In this document: piece after piece, positions 37,201 through 49,219 of the stretch
Numbering within the stretch: position 1 is the first letter of the stretch
How the letters are laid out: each line of letters starts with the position of its first letter
Assembly: GCA_037389465.1 (NCBI GenBank)
Contig: JAZARR010000059.1
Coordinates: 7,091,001-7,155,000 of the forward strand
Source of the DNA: Baylisascaris procyonis
Taxonomy: Eukaryota > Nematoda > Chromadorea > Rhabditida > Ascarididae
Direction: 5' to 3'
DNA: 64,000 bases
Program-made: the position numbers and the translations under genes
Notes under the pieces: generated by a model
What the model was told of the DNA's origin: nothing
Database searches by the model: none
What the model saw: only the letters and a program-made list of their open reading frames with translations

Positions 37201-40200
37201 CTTTTTCACCATTTTCGTTTCAGTTAAGAACAAACTGTATTGACGACGTGAAAAAAATGTCTTCAACTTTTCATTTTTCTAGCTGACGTAAATACACTTC
37301 AGTGCAAATATAATGAATCGAATCTGCCAGTTAACAATGCACATTGTCCTGAAGTAGAGCTCTTCTTGATAATTTTCCTCAATCTTTAATCACGAAGATA
37401 TTGGCGATTATAAACTGCTCTTAATGGGTATTGCACGCCAAAGTTACTTCAGTATTTTTGAAAAAGTTCTTTCTTTTAAAGTGGTCCCTCTACTCAAAAC
37501 CTGAATCGTTTTTTCTTCACTAATTCAAGAGCAACCGTGCAGTATTGATCATTCAGTCTCTTTTAGACATTAGAAAACATTTGCAAAACAATAGCAACAA
37601 ACGTGCGCTTACGGCTTACATACGATGACGCTGATTAGGCTTGCTTTGGGTACTAAGCCTAGTGCGCAAAATCTACATAGGTGTGAGCATCGAATGAACA
37701 GCTGTCTGCGAAGATTGCTTTTTTGTGGCTCTTCTCTCGAACCTTTCGCTCTTCCGAACATTTCTGGCTCTCGTCGATTCAATGCAAATGTCACTCAAAA
37801 GGCGCTTCTTCAGCTCTGGGACAGCTTTTTGCCACTCTTGCTAAATTGTTCAAAGGAATGCTTCAGGACAGATCCACGTTTCGCACTAGAATGCACCTGC
37901 CAGATTTTCAAATGGTACTGGGGCTGTCAAATGTAAAATAAAAAGAATTTTAAATACTGAGAGCACGGCTAGCATTGCCGCTTCATGCCCTCCTAACAAT
38001 GGCTTGTGAAAGAAATGCCATATTTACCTCATCAGCTACCAAGTAGACGAAAGTCTTGCACTTCTTTTCTATAAGAAAAAGGTTAAAGAACAACTTTTCA
38101 TCTCTTATGTCGTATTTTTATTTCAAAAATACTAAACGGTTTTCTTTAAATTTCGCGTTTGTTAGAATGGCTGTCAGAAGCGCACAAAATACTGCAAAAA
38201 TATGAACGATCCACGATCTGAAGAAATGAGTGAAAACTGCTTACAAACTAAATCGTTTGAGTTGCGTGAAGTCATATAAATGAGAAAAACTTCGACCAAC
38301 GTACTTAAACAATATTAAAGATATTGTGCCGCAATACGCCAAGAAGATAGTGCAGAGAGCGCATTCGCATTCTGATTCACCACGCATTTGTCGATAGTCA
38401 TTCGTCGATCAAACACTTGATTTTCCATTTAAGCGTAGGTTGCACGAATAAGCTGTCGGTCGTCATTCCTGTGGCGTATGCACAGGAAGAGAAGATGTTG
38501 GGTTGTGATAAATGCAAAATTTCTATATTGTTCATAATTGCATTCCTCCAAACAAATCTTTTCATCAAAAGCAAGACCATTTTAGGCGTGCAGAAGTGAA
38601 GTTCAAGGTATGCGAACATGGAATGCTCAGCTAAGATCATACAGAAAACGAATGCGTGTAAACCCATTAATTTGACAAGATATTTTCGTATTGAACGGTT
38701 TTTGTGAATTTATTTTATCACCTCTATACGGGCTTTCAAGGCTCAACAGATATTATACGATTAGTCCAGAAGGCAGCAAATAAAAACAAACGCAAAATTT
38801 TGCGTGTTTTCAGGCCATCATGTCGGCAACAACGTAATTCGCGGCTGCTTCTCCTCAGTCTTCAAATATGGCCAAACACCGCGAGCACAAGGCTCACCAG
38901 TGTTAGGTAATTTTGCTTATTTATCATTGTCATGTAGAGCTGTAAAGAGGTGGCTTTAAATTGTTCGTTGGCAGATGCATCTTCTGATTGGGATCCATAA
39001 AATGCGTGATGCGCCTTTTTTCCAAAGAGTGATGAAAGAACTTCATTTTTAGGTGCTCAACCTCCTTAAAAATTTCCGATTTTTGAATTCAAATTCACTG
39101 AGAAAGTTGAATACAAATCTATGTCAAACATTGAACTCTATTATTGGTTTGGTCTTAAGTGTGGCGTTGTTTACGAATCAGATCCAATTTCCACTTGCTA
39201 TCTCGGCATTTCGTCCTCTTCAGATTCGAATATATGATTAGAAGAATCTTTCTTTGCAGAAGTTTCAGAGTTCAGTGACAGCACTTTTTCGTTACCGTTT
39301 TGGAAGCGTTCATAAGTGGCAACTTCATGAGTTTGACAGCTGCGGTAGGTGAGACTTTCGCTGTGTATAATTTGCGAATGAATATCCTGTTCTAGCTGAA
39401 GGTAAATATATTTACTAAGCGCCGGAAAGATAGCAAACGAGAGATTTTAAAAAAAAATGTCGAACAATTCTCTGTCCTAAGGTGCGCACCAACTGAGCGA
39501 AGTGTTCGCATCTCATATATAAGCGCATTTATTTTTGGAAGTAGACTTCACTCGATTCTATTGTGCTCTCATCTACTGATAATTTCATTTGCAAACATCA
39601 GTTGTTTTCAATGCATTGCATACCAATTTCAAAGTTCTTTCATTATCCAACCGAGATCGCCTCGCAAATTGCATTGTCTTTTGCATTAGACAAAATGTGG
39701 AATGCATTCTGAGAATTGTTATTAAAATTTTTGTTTTTAGCAGCGATGAAAAATAAATGTGTATTCTTACTGAATGATGTGCTTGGCGTTCTACAATGTT
39801 TCGCCATATGTGGCGCGCAGTCAATGTGCCATCACATCCAATAATTGAGTTTGTGCTCTGATGATCGCTGACGAATTATTCATCAATGGCCTATGCAATA
39901 ACTTTCCATGTCTGTTTATCGCCTCTACTCGCGTTCGTCCTCAAAATTACGCTGCAATGCTTGCAACATATTCGCTACAGATACTCAACGTTTTAACTTT
40001 TCAAAAACATTGGTCATTAGCTTGACGTAAACCTCCTCGACAACTAGGATTTCAACCTAGGGAAACCACTTTTTGCTCTTGTTTATGTCATCAACTTGGT
40101 TTCTGATTTAGGTGTTGATGAATTAACAATCATCGTGAAGCGATACACGATGTCCAGCAATAGAGTATTAGCGATTACTGTAGAACTGCTTCAAGGACTG

Positions 40201-43142
40201 CGACGTTGGTAAAAACATCTAGTATATCGTATCCAATGTCCAGTTTCGTATATGATGAGAAATATCATGCTTGCTAAACTAAGAGGCACAGTCGGAGGGT
40301 GTTTATAAATTGGGTTGATGTCAGACTCCTCACAAAGAGACACCAAACAGAGAGTGCCGATTTCTTTCCGTTTAACGATATATGACAGCCGAGGGCAGGA
40401 GCTTTTTTCTCATTTTTGCAGCAAAATGCTTCTTCTTTAGGAATTTTTTAGATGAAATAAGATGTTAAGTGGATCACTTATAAACATCCGAAGATGTTTT
40501 GAAAGCGGATGAAAAATTAGACAACTTGTTCTCAAGATTGGGTGCGTCTTTATCTGATTATTTATGCACTGAGGGAGAACTGAGCGTGCATATGCAGACA
40601 TAACCATCCAGTGCGGATTGCAGTAAGGTTATGTGGAAATTAAGTCTCTATACAGACCGCTTCTAGAGCGCGATGCAATCTGCCACTGTACGAATGTTGT
40701 GCCTCCTAAATCGCCTTGTCTCTACTCTATCTTTGACGATATTCTTCACTTCTATTTCTTAAGGACACTTCAATGAGCGTAGAAGATGGTGCACGTGGAA
40801 AGCATCATAATGAACAAAAAAGATTTTAAAATGCGGCTTTCTTAATGACGGATGAGTGCTTTTCGGCTGATTCTGCTAGAGTTTATAGCGCCAATTATGC
40901 GCACTTGCAAGCATAGTACGAATGTGCACGTCACTATCGTTGGATATGTTGCCATCGAATGTGTGCGTTAACAGTTCTCATCGATACTATCCTTGCTCTT
41001 GATCAGATAATAAACTTCAGTTGCGTTTCTTCCTAATCAGAACACGGGTATGAGCGGAAAGTTTATTGAGGATTAATTATTTTGCAATTTTCTGAATGAA
41101 AACTTTTTGATATTAATGAGATCCACTTTTTATTATCTGCCAACGCAAGATAGATAGTCTGTAGGATCAGCGGTACATTACTTTCATTTATAACTCACTG
41201 CTCATTCTTTTCTATCAGTGTCGATGAGATGGTTCGTAAGATTTTGAGGAGAGAAGTGGCTTACCTTTCTGCACAAGAATTGCCACAAGTGAAATGTTGA
41301 TTACATACGAAGACGAAGCACTGTTAATAACTGCGTACTATTGGGAAGGGCAATGACGCAATCGCGGAAGAAAAATTGAGGCGTGCAAGTTTCCGTACCT
41401 TCAAAAAAAGCGTTATCGAGAAGATGCTTACTGTGAGAGAACTTGTTTGCAACATACTTATTCCTACTAACTTCTATTTTGGCGACTGCCTTTTTTCGTA
41501 GACCACAATTCTCATCGATGTTGGCGAAAACGACCTGCTAACTTAAAAACTTTTCTCTGCTGACATGCAACCTTTTTCATGTCAATCCTGTTTTTTCACA
41601 GGCCCGATTACTCTAGCAGAGATTTTTCCTCTAAGATGGTAGGTTAATGCCTCACAGATTTCTTTCAGCAAAAATAAGCATGTTACATATTAACACAATG
41701 CTTTTGGCGGTAAAAGAATAGTAAGATCTTAAGGTAATTTAAGTAAGAGCATGACTTCACCAGCGGAGCTTGAACATACGAGTATTTAAGGTGAGGATAG
41801 AGGGGGGAGACAGAAAAAGGTGGTAGAAGTCGACTGAGATGACGAGGGCTGTAGTTGTAATAGTCGGGATTCATTGAACAGCACATGAAATCAAAAAAGA
41901 AGGATAGTGGGAAACAAAAGAGTACTTGCGTCAGTTGGCTGCTTTGTGGCGAGAAAGACCATCATCCCACGCCGAATACTGTAGTGATGTGGTATGCGAG
42001 ATCAGATGCCTTGCCTGTGAAGAGCTTTATGCGTAATTAACAAATTCGATTGCGGGAAAAACATGCGAATAAAGATTCCGTATCCACATAGATTAGACCA
42101 CCCACGTTGCCATCCGTTCGTGCAAACGCATCTCAGTCTTATTTAACAACTTTTTCCACCTCATTGCGCTTTATGCAACATGGAATGATGAACGCACAAT
42201 GGCGGAAACAGTTTCTACCAGTCAGAAGAAACGAGGATGCGAAGTGAAACGGTGATGAGCAACAAATGCAGCAGGTAGAAAGGTTCCCCGGAAAAATGAA
42301 GCTGTGTAGCACGGAATGCACCTGCTTGGTAGTTGTAACTATAACACTTTGAAAGTCCAATGAAATTAACTCGGATAATCTGTAACCAAAAGGAGGAGAA
42401 CAAGGCGTTTAATCAGTCCTAGACTCTTGAAGGAGTCTGGAACTGACTAGCTGCCTTGTTCATTCCTGTCTGGCATGTAAAAGCTCCTGAGAGCCAGAAG
42501 TTTTATTGTTCGAACATTCTACGCTTCGCTGTTGGGAGGTAGCAGCATCTGCTGACCACGCAGAAATGAAAGAACTAGAACTGTTATGCTTCCGTCACCT
42601 ATCTTTTTAGATTGCAGCTAAAACCATGGACAGAGCATTGGTCCATTTATAAGGATTAGGTTATTTCGAATGTCATGGAAACCGTAAAATGAATTTTCCT
42701 GGAAGTCCACGAAAACTACTTAATCCCCATTGCATATTCGAAAATTGTTATTTTTAACGATAACGGACTGTCGGTAATCTTTACTCCAGCATTACCTACG
42801 AAAAACATCTCGGAATTCGTCAGAATGACTGTGAAAGACTGCTTCAGAAACTAAACTATTGCCTGATACTGCCTGGACATGAGACGACAATTCCGGATTT
42901 ATGACCGATAAGAAATTTCGCTTTCAGACACAGCGTGCAGTCGAATGCCAGCACACAGGCTCCTGCCTCCCCACCTTGCCCGGCGTTCCTCGAATCGGAC
43001 GATCGAGCTGTGTTGGTGTGTGGGTCAACTCTGCAACGATTATCCCTCGGCAGCATCTGCAGCGATGCGTTTATCGCAACCGCCCGTATCTCAATTGCTC
43101 CTCATATCACTCACATATCTCTGCTCATCAATTTTGTTATGA
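31284..43142 (+). CDS. odr-2/hot-like: ODR-2/HOT-family Ly-6 protein with GPI anchor
   Basis: Exons: 31284-31362, 32167-32236, 35010-35133, 38814-38906 and 42928-43142 (TGA). All have GT..AG borders and matching phase. The first encodes a hydrophobic signal-peptide core (PLNWLLLQASFSLLSNIVAS). The mature part has ten cysteines in Ly-6/uPAR order: KYCYSCMSEAFQKHW, YYKPVNFTDHCYSMP, TPCAHSMCVTMVEPRILAG, NNVIRGCFSS, DTACSRMP and ELCWCVGQLCND. The C-terminus (small residues, then VSQLLLISLTYLCSSILL) fits GPI attachment. The CYSCMS..., NFTD.C, PC..S.CVT..EP and IRGC motifs are those of nematode ODR-2 and its HOT relatives, neuronal surface proteins; ODR-2 is needed for olfaction by AWC. The ATG exon is missing; the model gives 192 residues plus that exon. 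Introns reach 4.0 kb. Confidence 0.9.
35294..35496 (+). CDS. Possible alternative last exon of the Ly-6 gene
   Basis: After AAATTATAG the sequence is open in phase 1, exactly the phase left by the Ly-6 exon ending at 35133. It runs 66 codons to TAA. The joined peptide begins G-H, as does the canonical next exon, then HDLVDWQTFYTCAYKQGFPR and a basic end (LPMKKYIRSIFFNKAKLKHC). It has no CxC or CN motif and no GPI tail. It may be a real truncated isoform or a chance frame in an AT-rich intron. Confidence 0.25.
36783..36806. repeat. Near-perfect palindrome
   Basis: TGTTTCATGGT, GA, ACCATGAAACA: 11-bp arms with a 2-bp spacer, within the largest Ly-6 introns. A third partial copy (ATGAAACAT) follows at once. 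Confidence 0.9.
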
Positions 43143-44525
43143 TGATCTCGATTTTTCGCACACTCATACGCCTCATTCTGCATATATAATCGCTTCTATA
43201 GACGATTCTGGTAGTGTTTAAATTGACGACTACGTGTCGAAAGGAGTAAATCCTGCTAGGGGTGTAAGATGGCCAGTACCCTACAAAAATTTTGCAGTGG
43301 AAGGAGTCTGCATGAATCGCAACGCCAGTTGATCTTCTGATGGTCTAAAGGACCAACCGAAATATTCAAATGATGCGTATCATAGAATAGAAAGCCAATG
43401 ACAATAGTAATTTTATTTATTAAAGTCGAATTTCTCGGAAATTGATCGACAGAATTAGTTATTATCATTGTGCATATGAAGAAAAACGAGAAAGCTTTGC
43501 CCGGATTTTGTCATAGATTCGCTTTTTACGTTATTATTTCAGAAGAAGCTCAAAATAGTAGACCAGCTTCATCTCAGTAGTTCATTAGAAACAAGCCGTC
43601 GTGTAGTTTAAAATCAAAAGACTATGCAGAATGATCTGAATGGTAAGCTGTTATTTTTTAAGATTGGTTAATTAAAAAAGAACTAAAATCACTAATTGCA
43701 GCAAAACAGTTTTCGCATTTGTCGCCGATCACGAAAAATTGATATCATTTAGTCGACTCTAAAAAATCAAGAAACTTTAAAACATTATTTCTCGAAAACT
43801 AGGAGGCTAGTTTTTCATGAACAGAGTCAACACCGTCCATTCCATAGGCATCCGTGCTAGCTGGAAATTAAACCACTGGAAAACTGATGGCTCAACGGGT
43901 GAAAATTGGATAAAAATTGGAAAGTGATAGGCAATTGTCGCACACTCCACCTTGCACATGATGTACTCAATTCCCATCGCACAAACAGAAATCACTTTTG
44001 GAAGCCTGCAAGCTGAATGCTTTCCAAGACTTTCAATATAACTAGGACCTGTACACGCAATATATCATTATCGTTTATAGCACCCTGGTAGGCACCATCC
44101 AGATCAGTTGAGCAGTTCCGTGCTGGCGGAAAATAATGGCCAAGCAATGTGCCCAATAAGCTTATTTACTGCTATAGGGAAAAAAGAGAACCTGTTAGGG
44201 ATGATAATTAAACGTTTGACGCTGCTGAAAAAGATGCAGTAACTGTGCTTTTGTTCTATTCCTGCAAGGATGCAGAATCTCTTCAGGGGTTATAACCGGA
44301 TAATACCTGTCTACTATTCTGTCAGTTATGGCTGTTCGTAGATTGAAAGCTCATCGAAACAATCCCGGGTAAAAAAAGAGTTCCTTTTCAATTAGATAAT
44401 CCCTTTAGTCTAGTGATAAACGAATATAGACTCGACTTATCTGCTGGAAAGCTCGTTGTACTGGAAAATCTCGGCATAATTTGTTTATGCGATGCAGATT
44501 ACGCTTTAGACGACAAGAAATTCAG

Positions 44526-44800
44526 CAGTACAACTTTACATAAAAACGTTCAGCACCGGTCAGAGTTTCTCGAGCTCGGTGTTGAAGGCGGTGGCGTTGC
44601 AATTGCGTTATGAATGCCCCGAAGTTTCTCGGTCCACTCCTGAAAATTCAACTTCTGATGAATGTTTTGTACAGCATCAGCATTCTTCTATGAATAGTTC
44701 CATTGAGAAATCGGAAAAACAACGGCCCATCTGCGCAAAATTGATTACCTCGATCGTATTACAACAAAACAGCTTTCCATTCATATCTATCGAAAATTAA
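44526..44800 (+). CDS. Candidate terminal exon, unknown protein
   Basis: After AAATTCAG the frame is open for 90 codons to TAA. It includes KTFSTGQSFSSSVLKAVALQ, LRYECPEVSRSTPENSTSDE and EKSEKQRPICAKLITSIVLQ. It is polar and Ser-rich, with codon use like a real exon. Another plus frame (44413-44613) overlaps it. No partner exon or family is recognised. Confidence 0.33.
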
Positions 44801-46275
44801 CAGCCCGCATGAACAGAATTGGCACAGGTCTATCACTACTAGATCGGCAGTGCAATAGAAAAACGCAGGAAGAAAAAGAACTTCGGCGCCCAGACCAATT
44901 CCCCTTAATATCAAGCATTTTGTTCGCTTCACCTCAAATATGACAGCATTCAATATAAGACTGCAAATGCAATTCCATTTTGGAATTCCATGTATAAAGA
45001 ACTGCTGGTGACCACGAGCAGAATAAATTTTCACTGATGGTGTTGTTGTTGGAGCATGAAAGAAAGAGTTAGAAAAGATCGAGGGTCGAGTTCAAGAAAC
45101 CTTTCAGGCTTTAAGATCAGATTTTAAACATTTTCCTACCAGAGAAAAATAATTACTTCATTTTCCCATGATAGAAATTGTTGCAGTCTTTTCCAAAAAA
45201 AAAAAAAAAAAAATTCAATGCTTTCCGCATAAATCTTTCTATGGGTCAGGACGATTCCAGAAGTTGAAATTCTACTCTCTGCTCTCCATGAAATGGCCAG
45301 TATGAAAGTACATGACGGCTTCTGAATTGAGTTGCTGAAATGGGTTGAGCACTGTATCTTCGATCGATGCGGAAAATTGCAATCCGAATTTTCAACCCAT
45401 GATTGAAAAAAAGAATAAACAGGCCAGAACGTACTTTTTTACACCTGACATTACTGTCGTCGATTTTGTCCATCTTTTATATAGGTGTGAGAAAATGAAA
45501 CATTATATCAATTTTTCTCACCTAGATCAACTATATCACATTAACGCATAAGAAGCCGGTATTCGACTAGTGAATTTCGGCTCTGAAAATTTTTTTAAAA
45601 GCGGATTCGATCCAAAAAAGACACGGTAGCTAGTGTTCTTTTATTTTACCATCTACATGTATCAAAAACATGATAGAAAACAATAATATTTGTACGTGGA
45701 TTAGAAGTTCTGTAAAAGTGAATATATGGATGGTTTAGAATGGAACAGTAGTAATAAAGGAGTAAATAAAAAATTCGAAAGTTATGAAAGCGGAAGATAC
45801 AATTCATTCGTAACGTGTTACCAAAAAAAATTGTAAGTATAGTCCTGTCGTCGAATGCAGTACTAAATCCTCGTGGTAAATCAAGTTCATCCATCTTTTA
45901 TCACTTTGCGCCAAGATTTTCTATGAAACAGTGACAAGATGGCGGCAGAAGGTAAAAAAAAAGTGCACCTAATGAATTAATTAATTCATAAAAGATATGC
46001 ATGCACATATGCTGCATTTCAATGAATAGAGAACACCCAAATCGAACCCCCCCCTTCTCCTGAATACGAACATCATATCGAACATAAGACACCTGCTTTA
46101 GAACCGCAAGAAAAAGAAACCTGGAGCACCTGTGCGAACATACGCAATTTTCATTCACGATTACTGATTTATTTATGCGTGCATAAGCAGACAAGGCATG
46201 TGTGAATGTAGATAAATAAAAATAAATAAATCGAAGACATGCGTACATGTGCATGCAAAAGCGTAAACATGTAAA

Positions 46276-46370
46276 TTATATAAATATAAATATAAATATA
46301 AATATAAATATAAATATAAATAAACAAATAAATAAGTAAATAAATAAATGTATATATATGTATATATATA
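46276..46370. repeat. (TATAAA)n and related AT repeat
   Basis: About nine TATAAA units, then TAAATAAA/GTAAATAA and TATATATG variants. Tyr/Ile repeat frames on the minus strand are artefacts. Confidence 0.93.
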
Positions 46371-49219
46371 GCCACGTCAAAGAAGTAAGTTAAGGATAAC
46401 TAGGGAAAAAACCTGTGTAAGCTGCGCAGTTAAGCTGCCCATCGTTCCGCAAATGCTGTCATTGTGGACGCTCGGCCGATCAGCATTATTTGTTTTATAA
46501 AGCGCTGGATCTCTCCGTGACTTTTCGTGGCCGAGAAAATCCCGATATCTTTTAACTTCCTGAAAGATTTCTTCGAGATATGAAGGAGGAGTGCTTTCAA
46601 ACTGAAGAACTGATCATTGTTAGGAATATCGAAGAATGAACAATCTAAATTCTTCCAACTTGTATCGCGCTAAACTTGATTAATTCGGACTCATCTAATG
46701 ACTACGACTTCAGTGACTTCGAATGACTGCAAAAAAGCGATTTATTGACTATTCCAGTAACTCGAATTAGGCCCCTTAAAATTACTAGAAGCAGATCAAA
46801 TTTTGGCACAAAGATGTATTTTTCCCATAAATTGAAGACGCAACAGAGCAGAAAATGCGGTTAAGCTTTAGATATCGTTTGTCCATCTGTCCAGTTTTTC
46901 GCAGCTTATTGCAGCTTCAAGTCACGCCAGTTCTTAGCATATTCCAAATGAAGATTGCTGAACTTCACTCTCAAAAGTAGTAAAGATGCAACGGAGGAAG
47001 CCATCAGTTCAGTCGACCTGCAGCCGTATTCAGAAGGCAACCATGAAATGAAATATGAGTGATATGGCTACTCTGAGTCGACTATCTCATGATGATCGAA
47101 GGACAGGAACGGATAAAGGCCTCTTGGAATGACAATGCAGCGCATACCTTCCATCTAGCGGAGTAGCATTTGTCAAGAGGTTTAGCTGAGTAGTTTACTC
47201 TTTATGGGGAACACCTGAGTGGAACTGTATAGCAATTAAAGGGAACTTCGGCAGGTGTGGCTGACCCTGAAGGATGTGGCTTTCTTATCTTCATTCGTCT
47301 AGGCGATAACTTCAGAACGCTCAATAAATAGCCCACATGTGCACTTCAATAACCACGAAAAGCATCACTTGAAAGAACACGTGAAGTTGTATTCCAAAAG
47401 TAAGCACTTCCTACTCTTAATTGAACATGTGAGAATTCGGACATACGAAAGTTTGGATGCGCAAAAAACTGCGCACGTCAGCTGTAGAGAAACGTTTCGA
47501 CAATCATTTAGACCGCATATAAAAGTGTTGATATCACTCCGTTCTCTAGATATTTAGCTCACTTCAACTGATCCCTCAACAGCTTCATGAAAGACGATCA
47601 GCTACGAAAATAAAAGAACAATGAATAAACTTTTCGCAGCAATGACGAGATTTTTAATGAAAAGGGCATTTTGGATTTACGTCATTTTGACAACGCTGTA
47701 TTCGCAGTGGGGACGTTTAATTTCAAATGAATGTTTATGTTCAACTGAGCCGTGGCATGGCCACCTGAACTAAGTGGTTAAAAATCACTTGAACTTTTTG
47801 GATCAACCAATGTCACCAATGAATAATTCCGTATGCACGTGTTTATGGGCATAATGAAACTTCCGACATCAAAATTGATTAGCGTTTGCTGGCCATTTAA
47901 TGACAGACTTTTTAGAGACTAGGTAGCACTTATGACTTTCTTAAAAAGCTTATTGATGCCATCTGCTTTTCCTACGCAGTATAGGGCAGACCAGATGACC
48001 CCAAATCAAAACGGATTGGCGGTCTTGCAAGATAAGTCAAGAGAACTCAAAAGCCCACAGGCGGGACAAAGATTGCCCAGCAAGGTTAACTTCAGGCTGA
48101 ATCGTGGAGGCTATAGAAGGGCTTAATGTGCTCACACATTTTCTTCAGTGCCGAGACTGCAGATTCTAGAGGTTCCGAAGGGCTGAACGGGCCTACATGA
48201 GATCGTCGAAAGCTTGAAGAGGCCGGACGGTAGCGTAGAGCTCGACCACGGCAGGATAGAGCTGACGACAGAAGCCATCCTCGTGAACAGACTTCTTTCG
48301 TTCTCATACTGTACTGTATGAGTGTGAAAAACTATTGCCTTGATACCTGGTTGGGCAGCATGCTATCCGATCGTCCCTGGACAGGAGTTGCAGATCCTAA
48401 CGACGATATGCGACTAGACCAGCGAAGGAGACTTAACTCTTACAACAGCCTAGAACCTACTGATGTGCATAGTTTGGACAATCTACCATTTAAATAAGTT
48501 CTGCTGCATAAAGACGTCAAATAACTATAACGCAAATTCATTAACCACCTGGACGACTACCACAGTCCATCCAATGGTAAGGGTGAAGCTAGAAGACAAA
48601 GCGTCTTGTTCAAATACTCACTTATCTGTCATTATTGGATGCCACTATCATTCAGCAGGATGATAATTTATTAACGCGACGTTGAGAAGTTCTAGCCCTA
48701 ATAAAGGTTACTGGAGTGATCATTGAATGTACATTAATCTTAAAAAAGAGACTGTAGATGTGAGGGAGATATCGTGGGATAGCATACGTGTACGCTTTGA
48801 GGCGAATCAGCGACCAAACAATAGCAAGAAAGCTGTTAAGAACGTCAGCTTAGCAACTCTATAACAAGCATGCTCTTATAAAAAACATTGCAATTGTTCG
48901 CTTTGGCAACAGCTTACTACAAAAAAAAATTCTAGAGGAAACAAAACCGATTTCCATGCTCATGAGATTTTGCCTTTATAGCGATCAGTGAATCAACGTC
49001 ACCTATAGGAGCACCTATTGATTTCCATGCATAAAAAATTTTTAAAACTCTCGATGATTACGACAAAAAACTTCCGAAACAAGGATCTGAGGATCCAGAA
49101 GGTATGTTAAGAACCATCTAAATGTCCTGGAGAAAAAGAAAAAACAGTATTCAAAAAATCGCAATAGACGAAGCCAAAACAGCGCATTACGCGAGTTTTG
49201 CAACGGCACAGGATAAACA

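Larger units (their letters stand above)
43143..49219. other. Intergenic interval, one exon candidate
   Basis: The Ly-6 gene (plus) and the coiled-coil gene (minus) converge on this 6.1 kb. It has poly(A) at 45195-45211, a (TATAAA)n stretch and a candidate exon at 44526. A GC-richer, possibly repeat-derived block with broken frames covers about 46.9-48.4 kb. No clear gene beyond those. Confidence 0.5.

Noticed and set aside
36963..37286. 107-codon plus frame, also open antisense
   Set aside because: In-phase antisense openness and no motif; could be repeat-derived, but not supportable.
39260..39344. Exon-like block with WQLHEFDSC, resembling a Ly-6 conserved cysteine
   Set aside because: Its phase does not fit the preceding Ly-6 exon, whereas 42928 fits exactly and supplies the expected cysteine.
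40115..40209. Phase-1 frame after GATTTAG, considered as a Ly-6 continuation
   Set aside because: No cysteines or Ly-6 motif, and skipping it gives the complete domain.
48010..48310. GC-richer frames on both strands suggesting a transposon
   Set aside because: No transposase or reverse-transcriptase motif could be recognised.
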